From: Glutinoglossum americanum
Lineage: Eukaryota > Ascomycota > Geoglossomycetes > Geoglossales > Geoglossaceae
Assembly (NCBI GenBank): GCA_020080175.1
Contig: JAGHQL010000197.1
Coordinates: 1-46,901, forward strand
DNA length: 46,901 nucleotides
Direction of reading: 5' to 3'
The notes under the pieces were generated by a model that was given only the letters and a program-made list of their open reading frames with translations, ran no database searches and was not told the DNA's origin. Both the position numbers and the translations under genes were made by a program. Below, one piece after another: positions 1 through 11,122 of the stretch; the first letter of the stretch is position 1; every line of letters starts with the position of its first letter.

Positions 1-10
1 GTAAAAAACT

Positions 11-42
11 CACGGGTCGCTGATATTCACGGGTCGCTGATA
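11..42. repeat. 15-bp direct repeat, period 17
   Basis: The 15-mer CACGGGTCGCTGATA occurs at 11-25 and again at 28-42. The rest of 1-249 holds no recognisable gene; it lies just past the 3' end of the minus-strand NLR-like gene and is probably its 3' flank. Confidence 0.7.
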
Positions 43-249
43 AGCGACGTTATATGTGGTAGAGTATAGACTGGCTATCTTAACGAACGATGGAATAACC
101 CAAGCAATTCGCTGGTTTTAAATCATCGGCAGCCGGTTAACTAATTACAAACTTATGTCATTCCCCACCGTACTCGTAGGGTCTTCCCACGGATAACCTC
201 TCAGCTCCGGAAAAATTTCTCTAGAGGGAATCGTGGATAAGTAAGAAAA

Positions 250-3200
250 CTACATCGTTCTGGTCTTGCGGGGTTGTGGGGTGGCCTCAGTTGGGGTGCT
301 GTCAGGGAGATCCGAGGACGAGGTGATGGGGATCTTGCGTGTTGGGTCTTGCTGGGTATTTCCATAATCTGTAGCTGAAGGGGGAGAGTTGGAGCAGCGG
401 GTGTGCAGGGCGTCGGTAAGATTGCTCAGATCGGTTGGTGGATATGGCAGGTTTAGGCCACGCATCTCCTGAAGCAGGTCTGAGTAATGCCCAGAGCAAG
501 ACAGGGTGTCGGAGTGGGTTGGCCCAAGTGCCTCCTGTAAGCCTAGGATGGCCCTCTCATAAAGAGCGAATGCTTCGAGATAGCGCTTTTGGTTGTGGAG
601 TAGGAAGGCGAGATGAAAGGCAGTATATGAGGTGTTGGGATGGCCATCCCCAAGCACCTTTTCGCACCCGCGCAATGCTCGCCTGTGCATATCTTCGGCA
701 GCCTCATACTTACCCTGATCCAGAAACACCGTGCCCAAGTTGTCAGCGCTCACCAACGTGTCCGGGTGATCTTCCCCAAGAACTTTTCCCCTCGCCTCTA
801 ATACCCGCTGGAGCATTTCCTCGGCAACATTGTACTTACCCTGACCCTGAAGCATTGTGGCCAGGCTGTTCATACTCCGCAATGCGTCCGGATGATCCTT
901 TCCAAGAACCCTCTCCCTCGCCTCTAGTGCTCGCCGGTACATCTCCTCGGCGACTTTGTGCTTACCCTGACCATGAAGCACTGTGGCCAGGCTGTTCACA
1001 CTCCACAATGTGTCCGGATGATCCTTCCCGAGAACCCTCTCCCTCGCCTCCAGTGCTCGCCGGTACATCTCCTCGGCAACTTCGTGCTTACCCTGATCAT
1101 GGAGCACCGAGGCCAGGTTGTTAATACCCAACAACGTGTCTGGGTGGTCCCTCCCAAGAACTTTCTCCCTCACCTCCAGTGCTCGCCGGTACATCTCCTC
1201 GGCGACTTCGTACTTACCCTGACCCTGAAGCACTGTGGCCAGGCTGTTCACACTCCACAATGTGTCCGGATGATCCTTCCCGAGAACCCTCTCCCTCGCC
1301 TCCAGTGCTCGCCGGTACATCTCCTCGGCAACTTCGTGCTTACCCTGATCATGGAGCACCGAGGCCAGGTTGTTAATACCCAACAACGTGTCTGGGTGGT
1401 CCCTCCCAAGAACTTTCTCCCTCACCTCCAGTGCTCGCCGGTACATCTCCTCGGCGACTTCGTACTTACCCTGACCCTGAAGCACTGTGGCCAGGCTGTT
1501 CACACTCCACAATGTGTCCGGATGATCCTTCCCGAGAACCCTCTCCCTCGCCTCCAGTGCTCGCCGGTACATCTCCTCGGCGACTTCGTACTTACCCTGA
1601 TCCTGAAGCACAGTGGCCAGGTTGTTAACGCTCATCAATGTGTCCCGATGGTCCTTCCCAAGAACCTTCTCTCTCGCCTCTAGTGTTCGCTGGTACATCT
1701 CCTCGGCGACTTTGCGCTTACCCTGACCATGAAGCACTGTGGCCAGGCTATTCACACCCCACAATGTGTCCGGATGATCCTTCCCGAGAACCCTCTCCCT
1801 CGCCTCCAGTGCTCGCCGGTACATCTCCTCGGCGACTTCGTACTTACCCTGACTCTGAAACACGAGTCCCAGGTTGTGAGCGCTCTCCAGTGTTCCTGGA
1901 TGGTCCTTCCCGAGGATTTTCTCCCTCGTTTGTAATACCCGACGGATCAACTCCTCGGCCGCCCCGTACTCGCCCAAAGCCTGAAGCACCACGGCTGAGA
2001 GACTCATGCTTTTGAGAGTTTCAGGGTGCTCCCTTCCCAAAGTCTTCTCTCTATGCGTAAGCCCTCCGCTGGCTTTTCTGCGCGCTTCTTGATATTGGCC
2101 CTTTTCAAAAAGATGTCCTGCAACACTATGAAGTAGGCTAGCGCGATAATTGTCATTCGGGTCGGTCGGGTAATCATAACGAAGCGTGGCCTCCGCGTGC
2201 GGAAGTAGCTCTGCGCATATGTCCCAATCCTCACGCGTACCGGTCGGAAAGTGGTTTGATAGCAATATTAGGGCTTGTACGGCCCACTTCCCTTGCTCGT
2301 GGTTCAAGCACAGCCAATTTCTAGTAGATATATGTACCAAGCGATGTATGTCGAACATGGTATCGTTTTGGTTTGATGTGATAAAGGAAAAGGCCTTCAA
2401 CGTTCCTAGTGCTTTCGCGAATCTGACAGCGGACTCACTTCTTTTTAGTAGAAGATACCGTGGAATACGTTGTCGATCAAAGAAGCTCATGACGGACATT
2501 AGATCCGCAGCTCGGGGGTCGTCCCTTCTAATCTGATTGAAAGATAGCATCCACGTTTTAAGGACGGCATTTGATGCTCCGGGATCCCTTACGAGGTCTC
2601 TAAACTCATGATTGAGGAGTTCTATCTTGTCAAGGTCACTCTCACAGTAGGCCTGGAGGTACTGCGAAACGGTTTGCGAGGTTTCCCGTATGAAGGCGGC
2701 AGCTTGGCATGCAGCAAGTGGGAGGTAGTCCAATTCCTTCAAGAGTTGATTCACGTCTTCCTCCCTATTTGGTGCTTCACCGTCCAACTTGGAGTTTAGT
2801 AGCGTTCCGGCTTCGGAAGGACTCATTGTATCTATTGATACCAGGGACCCTATGCCAGTGAGCTTGATTCCCATGGCTTTATTCCTAGTGGTATAGATGA
2901 CCGACCCGTTGGGAGTCTGGGGGACGTAATCGAAAACTGTTTTTTCGCCCGAAATGGTAGTCGATGCTTCCTCGCTAACATACCGGATATCGCTAAAGAA
3001 GACCTCCGGGTCATCCGCATTATCGATAACCATGAGCCAGCGTCCGGCTTCTTTACTCCTAAGCCAGTTTTTCACGAGCCACAAGATATTCGCTTTTGGA
3101 TCTTCAGTTCCTTGCAGGCAGGCCGCCTTTGCGATCTCCCTATAGGATTGCTCAACCCTTCGGTGGTTGCTGGCGTGGACCCAGTAAACAGAATCTTGGG

Positions 3201-4640
3201 GCCATTTGGTTCTATATCTTGATGCGTATTCCAAGGCTATTCGCGATTTTCTATTTAGCTAGTTAGTGAAACGGTCGTCACTGGGTGAAGCACCCTACCC
3301 AACACCCCCTAGCCCCCATAAGGCTAAACAGCGATTACTATTTGGGTCGGAGAGCTTCCGCTCCATCTCTTTCATTTCGTCCTCTCTGCCTACAAAGCCT
3401 CCAGCAACTCCGAAGGGTATCACTACTAGGGCTGGTGGGGAGGGGTTGGGCTCCCTGGTGTCGCCACTGGACTTCGTGCACTGGCCCTCTGTATTCAGAG
3501 CCGGGCTTCGGGCTATTGTAAGTCTTAGTGGTGCTGTTGAACAGCGTTCACAGGTATGACGTGGCTAATTGGCACGAGTGGCCCCGATCCCACCACCGAA
3601 GGAAGGGGCATTTACGCACAAATGGTGGAGTTGAAATCCAAATCAACCATGCTTTCGAGGGCTCTCCGCACCGGCAAGTACTTCTGGCTTGCTGCGCTAC
3701 TGTACTTGCACATGGTTCTATGATTCGCGCCCGCAATACCAACTGCCAGTTCGTTGGGAAGACCAAGCCGCGCAGACTCCCTATCGACAATCTGCCAAAG
3801 GGAAATTAGCAACTTCACATCATATGGGACCCACCCATATCTCATACCAACAGACTGCGCAGCTTCTCAGTCTCGTAGAATGTCCTTATTTGGAGACTAG
3901 CCCCACGCTCAACAAATTGCTGTGATATCTCGGCGAACACGGCAGAATTCCTCTGCAAGGCTTCGAGGAATTTTGTATTAATATTAATCCCTGGTTTCGC
4001 CAGTTTTAAGAGGTTGGCGGCAAAGGTGCCCCAGTAGGCAGCGTCTGAACCGCGATGAGGCACTCCGAGAAAGACACACCCCCGCACGCTTCCTAGGATA
4101 TCTGCATAATGCCTAGATCGCTCGTGAGCGAGGATCAGGGCCTGCGAATCCGTTAGAATATAGTTCCTGGCTAGTATCCCACACTTGCCTTCTTCACCAC
4201 AATACCCCCGAGACTGTGGGCGACGAATATAATAGGCCTTGTCCTTTCCTGCTGGTTTAGGCGCTCGCCGCTAAGCCTATCCAAGAGCATTCCGGCCTCG
4301 TCGGTGATATCCGTCGTCGCCTTACTAAAGGCGGTCGCTGAATTGTAACCATACGACATAATCCTCGAGGAGGGTAGTTGAGATGGGAGGAAGTCTCGAA
4401 GCCACAGTTTTCCATTTTCATCCGTCCAGGTCCTCTCCCAGTCTCCGCCGAGACCGTGGACAGCGACAATGCTGGTACCGTTAACCTACTGAGGGTTGAG
4501 GCATGTTGGCTGGGGCAGAGCACTGAACTCAACTGTGTATTTTTTGTCACCTAGAGAATCCCCAAATTTGAATAGGCCATAGTCCTCTCTCGGGGGCTTA
4601 GGACCTGGTTAGCGACCAATACAGGCAGGATATGTAGATC
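250..4640 (-). CDS. NLR-like protein: alpha/beta-hydrolase, NB-ARC, TPR array
   Basis: This is a STAND-type receptor with the fungal SesB-like hydrolase, NB-ARC and TPR layout. The hydrolase part shows VHGLGG and the nucleophile elbow VAHSLGG (4485-4189), then GCVFLGVPHRG (4141-3848), then IVDRESARLG from 3791. The P-loop GLGGVGKS is assembled across a 48-nt intron (3298-3251, branch-like CACTAAC). The last exon, 3250-250, carries Walker B (LMVIDNADD), a YTTR motif, an LPLA motif, and 13 TPR units of 42 residues ending in HPDTL-type blocks. Other introns are 4188-4142 (GC-AG) and 3847-3792. A further intron with a GTAAAT donor at 3615 and a CAG acceptor at 3467 or 3455 restores the frame. The first exon, around 4640-4500 (it reads REDYGLFKFGD), is unresolved, so the 5' limit is approximate. 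In this class, nucleotide binding and ligand sensing by the TPRs are inferred to control the hydrolase. No clear break was found. Confidence 0.85.
1080..1583 (-). repeat. 252-bp tandem duplication in the TPR array
   Basis: Bases 1080-1331 and 1332-1583 are copies of one 252-bp unit that encodes two 42-residue TPRs. They appear identical apart from the last bases. The neighbouring 126-bp units from about 958 to 1850 are close variants. Such identity at the DNA level points to recent duplication or gene conversion rather than old, selected similarity. Confidence 0.9.
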
Positions 4641-5148
4641 AAGTAGTCTATGCTCACCTCCATACTAGACCCACCATTGTCCCTAAAAGGCTCCGGTATC
4701 CTAACCCTATCCTTACCTCTCTCCCTAGACCTAAGCTTCGAAAATAGGGACATTACCAGATCAACTGAGTTTGGAGTTTTTTCGAGGCGATCCCCGGATG
4801 GTCACGAAGGCTGTCGCAAAAATCGGTGGGCGAAAGCGGGGTTAGTGCACAGGATCTACGGAGTTCCCCGAGACATTATCCAATGACCAGTCGCGGTACC
4901 TAGTTCCCTATTTTACTCTGATGATGTAGCGCCATATAACAGTACCTCCAAAAATATAGGAGACAGGAGAACTATAGAAGCCAACGTGTCTGCAGCATTC
5001 CCTGGTTGGGCTACTAGCGCTGTATTACATATTGTGCCAGGATCGAAGGCTCACGTGACTCAACCTTGGAGTCTAGATAAGACGTAGTTCGGGCAGTTGA
5101 GCTATCTACGAAGTGCAAGTAAAGTAGTGGACGACAACCACTACCCAC
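4641..5148. other. Intergenic, NLR 5' flank
   Basis: No convincing gene. It separates two minus-strand genes, so it should hold the promoter and perhaps the start of the NLR-like gene and the 3' flank of the kinase-ankyrin gene. An ATG followed by a GTGAGC donor lies near 4650-4670 but could not be joined in frame to the next exon. Confidence 0.5.
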
Positions 5149-8100
5149 TCACGCCGCAACATATGCCTTATTCGGAGTCTTTGACCTTGCCTTCAAAAAC
5201 TCTAAAACCCCTTTATTCCCCCAACTCGCAATCATAATCGGCGTCTCCCCAGAATCCGTAGCAGCATCAACATCCGCTCCCTTCTCCACCAGAAACTTCA
5301 CGACGCCCTCATGAAAATACGGGACGGAAACCGCACTATGCAACGGCGTTGTTCCCCCTTTCGTTTTCGCACCAATATCCGCTCCCTTCTCTACAAGCGT
5401 CTTGACCATCGCTAGATTCCCCGCCTGGACAGCTTTATGGAGTGGCGTAGTATCATATAAGTTTTTCGAAGAGACGGAGGACCCTGCTGCAATGAGAAGC
5501 TGGACGGCTTTGGTATGGTTGTTGGAGAGTGCGATTTGGAGGGGTGTTTGCCCGGTTTCGGTTTCGGGGATTTCGGTATCTGCACCCTTTTCCAGGAGGA
5601 TTTTGAGCATTTCAATGTCGCCCCCATACGCAGCGCGGTAAAGCGGCGTCCACCCATCGGGCCTGTGGGCATTGATGTCTGCGCTGTAGTCGAGGAGGAG
5701 CTGGACGATGGGCTTGTGTTTTTCGTACGCGGCCCAGTAAAGAGGTGTCCAGCCTTCACTGTCGTGCTCGTTTACCAAGGCTCCAGAATCGAGGAGGAGA
5801 CGGACGAGAGCTTTGTAGCCCTCGTAGGCTGCTATATGGAGGGCGGTTTTGCCGTATGAGGATTTGGCGTTGACACTCGCACCGTGCTGGAGGAGTTGCT
5901 GGACGATATACTTATTAGTCTCCCGGTAGACGGCGCGATGTAGTGCTGTGAGCCCATACATGTCCGTCGCGTCGACACTGGCGCCTCTTTGGAGCAGGAG
6001 TTGTACCATCGATCCATGGCCAATGTAAGCTGCCATGTGGAGAGCGGGCTTTCCAGTGTTGTCCTTCGCGTCGATGTTCATGCCCCTTTCCAAGAGTGCT
6101 TGCACTACCCCTGCATGATTTGCTTTGACAGCCCGGTGGAGCGCGGTCTCTCCGTTCTCATTACAGGCTTCCATGTCCGCCCCTCCCTCCAGCAGTTGCT
6201 GCACAACTGCTCCGTGCCCTCTCAAGGCCGCCGCAAGCAGGGGGGCATTTCCGTTGTCGTCCTTCATCCCGGGGTTGGCTCCCTTCTCCAGAAGTTGCTG
6301 CACATCCATGCCGTATCCTCCTTCAGCCGCAAGAAATAGCGCGGCCCTTCCGTTGTCGTCCTTCGCATCCACCTTCGCCCCTTTCTCCAAAAGCAACCGC
6401 GTCACCTCGCTCTTCCCACCCCAAGCAGCCCATTGCAGAGCTGTTCTTCCCTCTCCATCGTCTTTCATCTCTATATCAACACCCATATTCAGTAGTCTCT
6501 TCACCTCCACCTCATTGCCGCCCTTGACACTCAAGATAAGCGCGTCCCTCTTGACGGAAGCTGGGGATTCAGAGGTCACATTCATAGCCGCAATGCGGCT
6601 CCTATCCCCTGAGCTCATTGACTGGTGGTCCGCGTTAGCCCCTAGGCTCAAGAGTAGTTGTACCATCGATTCATCTCCATGAGTGAGCGCCCACGAAAGA
6701 CACGGGCGACCAAAGAATTCAGAATTCACATCAACACCATTCTCCACTAGCAGCTTGACGAATCCTTCATTACGTTGCACCACCGCTAAATATAAAGGGT
6801 CCTTCATTAAGTCCACCCTCGCTCCACTTACTATCAGAATTCCAGCAATTTCCAACCCCATCTGGTCCGTGCAGTGATCCAGCGGCGTCATTCCAGCCTT
6901 CGACCTCGCGTTGACATCCAAGCCCCTCGCAATTAACTGCTTCACTGTTTCCGCGTTTTTGTATATCGCCGCGGTATGTAACAGCGTCATCCCATCATCG
7001 CCCCCATCATGGAGATCTGCACCCCTTTCAATCAGCAGTCCTGACATCGGCCAGTCCCAGTTCGTCGATAGTTGCAGTATCTTTAGGCCACTCCTTGACA
7101 GTAGCTCTCCATTCGCCCCCTTATCCAGGAGCATTCTGACCGCATCCTCATTCCCCATCCAGACAGCCTTATACAGCGGAGATATACCCCTTTGGTCGAC
7201 AGTAGTAGCGTCCGCTCCCTCCCCAAGAAGCTGATAGAGTCCGTCGTTGTCTCCCCGCTGAATAGCTCCGAAAACAGGTGTTGGGGGGTCTGGCTGGGGT
7301 AGCCGCGCCATCGCCACCGCTCGAGGGCTCAACGCCTTCCATTTAGGCGAGGGGTGAACCTCCCGATCACCCGAGGGTACTTGAGTCTTTGACGCAGTTT
7401 GGCTAGGCAAAACCACGGCTGCTTGCAGAGTGGAACCTGCCTTTCTTACCAAACTGCTGCCAGTGGCTTTTGACGAGACAGTGGTATCCTTCGTATCGTT
7501 ATCCAGGCCTGAATCTTCGTCGTCGAAACTATCGTCGTCTTCGTCACCGCCTCTCAGACAGCAGATTCCACAGAAGGAGGTGCCCTTGGTCATGGAATCT
7601 CGGTTGCTGATCCTCTCCACCAACACACCGACTGTGGGCCGCGCTGAGCGATCCACTTGCAGCATCTCCCTAACCCATAGGATAGGATCACTATCCGGCT
7701 CAGCCCCAACACTCTCCAGCTTCAGCATCCACTTCTCAGTGGCAACGGGGTTGTTTCGGTAGAACTGGCTCTGGGAGCCTTGGGTGTCGAGAAATGCTTT
7801 CATGTCGTCCAACGTTTCTCCTTTCAAAACCGTCGCCATTTCAAGGAAGACGCACCCCAGAGACCATATGTCGGAGGAGGCATTGCGGGGCTCGTAATCT
7901 GCTACTTCTGGAGCGCAGTACTTCGGAGTTAGGATCGTCGCACCTTGGGTGGTAGACCGCGACATGTCAGACCAGTCGAGAGACACCCCGAAGTCGGTGA
8001 ACAGCACGTTGCTTCCTTTAACCAGGATATTCTGAGGTTTAATATCCTTGTGCCGGATCTGTGAGTTGTGCAGGTATTGCAACGCATAGGAGAGACAACC

Positions 8101-8913
8101 AAAGAAGGTTCGTAGCAACGGTCTCTCATCAGGAGATCCTGCGACCTGCGCCAGGAACATAGCTAAATTGCTGTCGGCCACCGGAGACATAATGAGCCCC
8201 AGGTATGCAGAATCGGTATAGCTCCCAACGAGCTCGACGACGTGCCGGTGTTTCAAGCGTTTGAGAACCTCCAATTCTGCTTTGAAGGACTTCATGTTTT
8301 CTTTCGCTCGCTTGAACACTTTCCCACGGCGGATGCGTTTCCTGGCGTACTCATTGTAGCTAATCAAGCTCAAGACTTTATCGACTTGGCCGAATCCCCC
8401 AGATCCTAGAATAGCCTTTGACTCAAAAGGCAACGGCTCACCTTCCGCGAAGTGCTGGTGAACGCCGCGATCGCCCTTTTCAAGATCAACGGCCTTTGTA
8501 AGAACCACAGATTGAACCCTCACAAAATTGGCTCTCGTAGACGAGTTAATAGAATCTGGGAGGGACGAGACTGAAAAAGGGAACCAAAAATCCGTGATTC
8601 CTTGAGCGATAAACGCATCAAGAAGGTGGAGTTGACCGATGAGCCGCAGGACTATGTAAGCCCGAGGGACCTTGCTCCATTTCGAGTTTATACGTTGCAG
8701 CAAGCGAGATATCTGTTGGATCTCGGTTTCCAAAAATTGCGTTCGTGACATGGTGGCATCGCCGCTCGATGCAGGAAAGAACTCTGCCATCCTCTCCTCG
8801 AGCTTGCGATACATGGTGGCAGAGGCTACGGCATCCGGTCGTCCCATGGATAGTTGTTCAATGGGTGGAGGGTCCATGTTGGCCGCACAGCGTTTGAGTA
8901 AATAAGTTGTCAA
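5149..8913 (-). CDS. Serine/threonine kinase with ankyrin array
   Basis: A single-exon protein of 1,254 aa; Met13 is an alternative start. Residues 1-165 form a helical N-terminal part without a recognised fold. The kinase domain is about 165-440: glycine loop GSGGFGQV (170-177), likely ATP lysine K192, catalytic loop HKDIKPQN (288-295; Lys replaces the usual Arg of HRD), DFG 307-309, APE 334-336. All residues needed for catalysis are present, so an active kinase is expected. A low-complexity acidic and Ser-rich linker (about 440-540) leads to some 18-20 ankyrin repeats up to about residue 1245, with typical TPLHxAA and LLxxGAD blocks. Ankyrin arrays bind protein partners; the target is unknown. 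The gene lies upstream of, and on the same strand as, the NLR-like gene. A signalling or incompatibility role is inference from the architecture. Confidence 0.9.
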   Translation of the reverse strand: MTTYLLKRCAANMDPPPIEQLSMGRPDAVASATMYRKLEERMAEFFPASSGDATMSRTQFLETEIQQISRLLQRINSKWSKVPRAYIVLRLIGQLHLLDAFIAQGITDFWFPFSVSSLPDSINSSTRANFVRVQSVVLTKAVDLEKGDRGVHQHFAEGEPLPFESKAILGSGGFGQVDKVLSLISYNEYARKRIRRGKVFKRAKENMKSFKAELEVLKRLKHRHVVELVGSYTDSAYLGLIMSPVADSNLAMFLAQVAGSPDERPLLRTFFGCLSYALQYLHNSQIRHKDIKPQNILVKGSNVLFTDFGVSLDWSDMSRSTTQGATILTPKYCAPEVADYEPRNASSDIWSLGCVFLEMATVLKGETLDDMKAFLDTQGSQSQFYRNNPVATEKWMLKLESVGAEPDSDPILWVREMLQVDRSARPTVGVLVERISNRDSMTKGTSFCGICCLRGGDEDDDSFDDEDSGLDNDTKDTTVSSKATGSSLVRKAGSTLQAAVVLPSQTASKTQVPSGDREVHPSPKWKALSPRAVAMARLPQPDPPTPVFGAIQRGDNDGLYQLLGEGADATTVDQRGISPLYKAVWMGNEDAVRMLLDKGANGELLSRSGLKILQLSTNWDWPMSGLLIERGADLHDGGDDGMTLLHTAAIYKNAETVKQLIARGLDVNARSKAGMTPLDHCTDQMGLEIAGILIVSGARVDLMKDPLYLAVVQRNEGFVKLLVENGVDVNSEFFGRPCLSWALTHGDESMVQLLLSLGANADHQSMSSGDRSRIAAMNVTSESPASVKRDALILSVKGGNEVEVKRLLNMGVDIEMKDDGEGRTALQWAAWGGKSEVTRLLLEKGAKVDAKDDNGRAALFLAAEGGYGMDVQQLLEKGANPGMKDDNGNAPLLAAALRGHGAVVQQLLEGGADMEACNENGETALHRAVKANHAGVVQALLERGMNIDAKDNTGKPALHMAAYIGHGSMVQLLLQRGASVDATDMYGLTALHRAVYRETNKYIVQQLLQHGASVNAKSSYGKTALHIAAYEGYKALVRLLLDSGALVNEHDSEGWTPLYWAAYEKHKPIVQLLLDYSADINAHRPDGWTPLYRAAYGGDIEMLKILLEKGADTEIPETETGQTPLQIALSNNHTKAVQLLIAAGSSVSSKNLYDTTPLHKAVQAGNLAMVKTLVEKGADIGAKTKGGTTPLHSAVSVPYFHEGVVKFLVEKGADVDAATDSGETPIMIASWGNKGVLEFLKARSKTPNKAYVAA

Positions 8914-9358
8914 AGAAACACAATATTAGCTAAGTTGGACATAGCTTGGAGTAGCAGAAAAGCACAAATGAGTCAATCCTAAACGCGGAGAATCAGTTAC
9001 CTAGGGTATCGCAACTCTATATTGATGCACGGATAACCACGGAAGCTATTTCCGTCAAGCACAAGGGGGCGAAACTGGGGGGCTGTGCAATATTAAGGGG
9101 GATCCTAAACGAGGGTTGGCACACCAATTGTTGTGTGGCCAACCGAGCCCGAAAGAGGCTGTGCAGGAGAAACGAGGGTTGGGATAATTCTCCGGACAGC
9201 AAAGCAGATGCGCACCTATGAAGCCTTCACGATATCCAAGAAGAAACTCGCATACGATCTCGCACCATCCCCAAAACCCCACGTTTTCAGGTAACAGAAT
9301 TTCCGACCGGGAAAGCGCTGTCGGCATAACAGATAAACATCGACTAACTCGCTAGCTA
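8914..9358. other. Intergenic, kinase-ankyrin promoter side
   Basis: No gene seen. It contains the 5' flank of the kinase-ankyrin gene and ends in the TA target duplication (9357-9358) of the Fot1/pogo element. Confidence 0.6.
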
Positions 9359-9406
9359 AAGTCCGAGATGACCATTTCGCGCAGATGGCCATTTCGCGCA
9401 CGCGAA
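9359..9406 (+). repeat. 5' terminal inverted repeat of Fot1/pogo copy A
   Basis: It starts AAGTCCGAGATGACCATTTC and matches the reverse complement of 12315-12362 over 48 bases with a few transitions. It contains two internal GGCCATTTCGCGC-like subrepeats, which are candidate transposase binding sites. Copy B begins GAGTCCGAGATGGCC. Confidence 0.9.
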
Positions 9407-10406
9407 CGCGACTCGACCCACTTCAACTCACAGCACGACTACAATGCCACGCAAACGAAGCACTAGAATGGCCGAAATGAATTCCAGGATGGACGAGGCC
9501 ATTGAAGCTGTGCGGGGGGGGCAGTTTAAGTACTTAAAGCATGCAGCAGAGTACTTTGAAGTTAATCGCGATACTCTGTCACGTCGCCTTAAAGGATGCA
9601 AAAACCACACACAGGGTCATGAATTGATGCAATTGCTTTCCAATACCGAAGAAGATGCATTATCTCTATGGTGCAAACACTTAACAGTAGGTGGTTATCC
9701 TGCAAGCTATCAGGTAGTAAAGGAAATGGCAATAGAAATCCTGCTATGACGCGTCGCTAAAATCAATACGGTGGACATGCAACTTATTACTACTCCTACA
9801 ATTGGCAAGGAATGGGTCAAACGGTTCCTCAAGTGACATCCTATTTTAGCTACAGTATCTAGTAAAGCAATCGATTCCTCTAGATAGTACGACACTACAC
9901 CTGAAGTTATCAATACATGGTTTGATGCATTTGAAGATATATTAAATACCTATCGCTTTGAAGATCACAACATCTACAATATAGATGAAACAGGTTTTGC
10001 AATCGGAACTAGTCAATCCAATCGAGTTCTTAAAACATGGTATAAGACTGAACCTGAGCGACAAGAATAAGTTACGATTGTAGAATGTATAAGTGTTAAT
10101 GGAACTGCTCTTCCTCCCCTTGTGATCTTTAAGGCAAAAAATATTAACAGCAATTGGATATCAAAGTCTACGCCTTAGGATTAGTTATTCAGCAATAGTT
10201 CTAAAGGATGGACTAGTAATGAGCATAGAATGGAGTGGTTAAGACGAGTATTTGAACTAGCAACTCATGAAAAAGCAATGGGCAAGCCCCGTCTATTGAT
10301 TTGTGATGGCCATGATAGTCACATATCTAGTAACTTTATTGTATATTGCATGGAGTACAATATTGTCTTACTTGTCTTACCTCCGCATACTTTACATTAC
10401 ACTCAG

Positions 10407-11122
10407 TGTGACGGCTGCTTATATAAGCTGGGCTGTGAAGGTTGGGTGCCGTGGGCGTCAAGGCCGAGCTAGCCCTAAGAGGCCAGTCACGACGGAGCAA
10501 GAGGGGGCCGGCTGTATGGCATGATGGAAGGGTAGGCCTAATGGTCCTTGATAATCTATCTAATCTGATTATGGTATTGACCGATGAGGTTCCCTTCCGG
10601 ACCCTCCTCGGCCTTCTATATATACTAATAACCTTGAAGGACCCACGGGTAAGGACCTGCCCAGTTCCCTCCATGAATGTATACGGACCCCTTGCCTCCA
10701 GCCATACTTTCATTGGGGAGTCCTTATGATGCCTATATGGTTCCCTCACCACTGGCCATACCTTCCGCCGCTGCCCATACTTCTATGTGGAGTTCCTATA
10801 ATGCCTGTGCGGTTCCTTTGTCATCGGCCGTGCTCTTATGTGGAGTCCCTATGATGCCGTGTGGTTCCTTCGCCATCGGCTGTGCTCCTATGTAGAGTTC
10901 CTATAATGACTGTACAGTTCCTTCGCCGGCTGTGCTCCCATGTGGAGTTCTTATGATGATGTTATTGGTGAGACCTTGTGAGCCCCCCTCATATGTCACT
11001 AGCTTAGTGTATTATGTATAAGGTGGACCCTCCCTATGCTTCGTCGGCCTTCCTCAGGGCTAGCCCTCCTTCTCAGCTTGTTTGGTGGCCTACCGGGCCC
11101 TTACCCAGTGGTCATCATAATA
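10407..11122 (-). mobile_element. Solo LTR of an LTR retrotransposon, inside the Fot1/pogo copy
   Basis: A 716-bp fossil flanked by a 5-bp duplication CTCAG (10402-10406 and 11123-11127) that splits the transposase between the codons for HYTQ and LLDV. Read on the minus strand, its first 130 bases match the LTR that begins at 46769, which fixes its orientation and one end. No internal coding region remains, so LTR-LTR recombination probably removed it. Differences from the other copy are nearly all transitions toward A/T, as RIP leaves. Superfamily (Ty3 or Ty1) cannot be told from the LTR alone. Confidence 0.85.
10711..10970. repeat. Degenerate ~52-bp tandem repeats within the solo LTR
   Basis: About four to five units, each starting like GAGTTCCTATAATGCC and running through GGTTCCTTCGCCATCGGC to TGCTCCTATGTG. 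The units have diverged, so the array is old. It lies in the interior of the LTR, where regulatory repeats are common. Confidence 0.7.

Noticed and set aside
435-2015. Several plus-strand open frames (for example 435-1124, 958-1683, 1638-2015)
   Set aside because: They are antisense shadows of the TPR repeat array and repeat with the same 42-codon period.
5402-7762. Plus-strand open frames opposite the ankyrin and linker regions
   Set aside because: Antisense shadows of the 1,254-aa kinase-ankyrin gene, with no independent motif.
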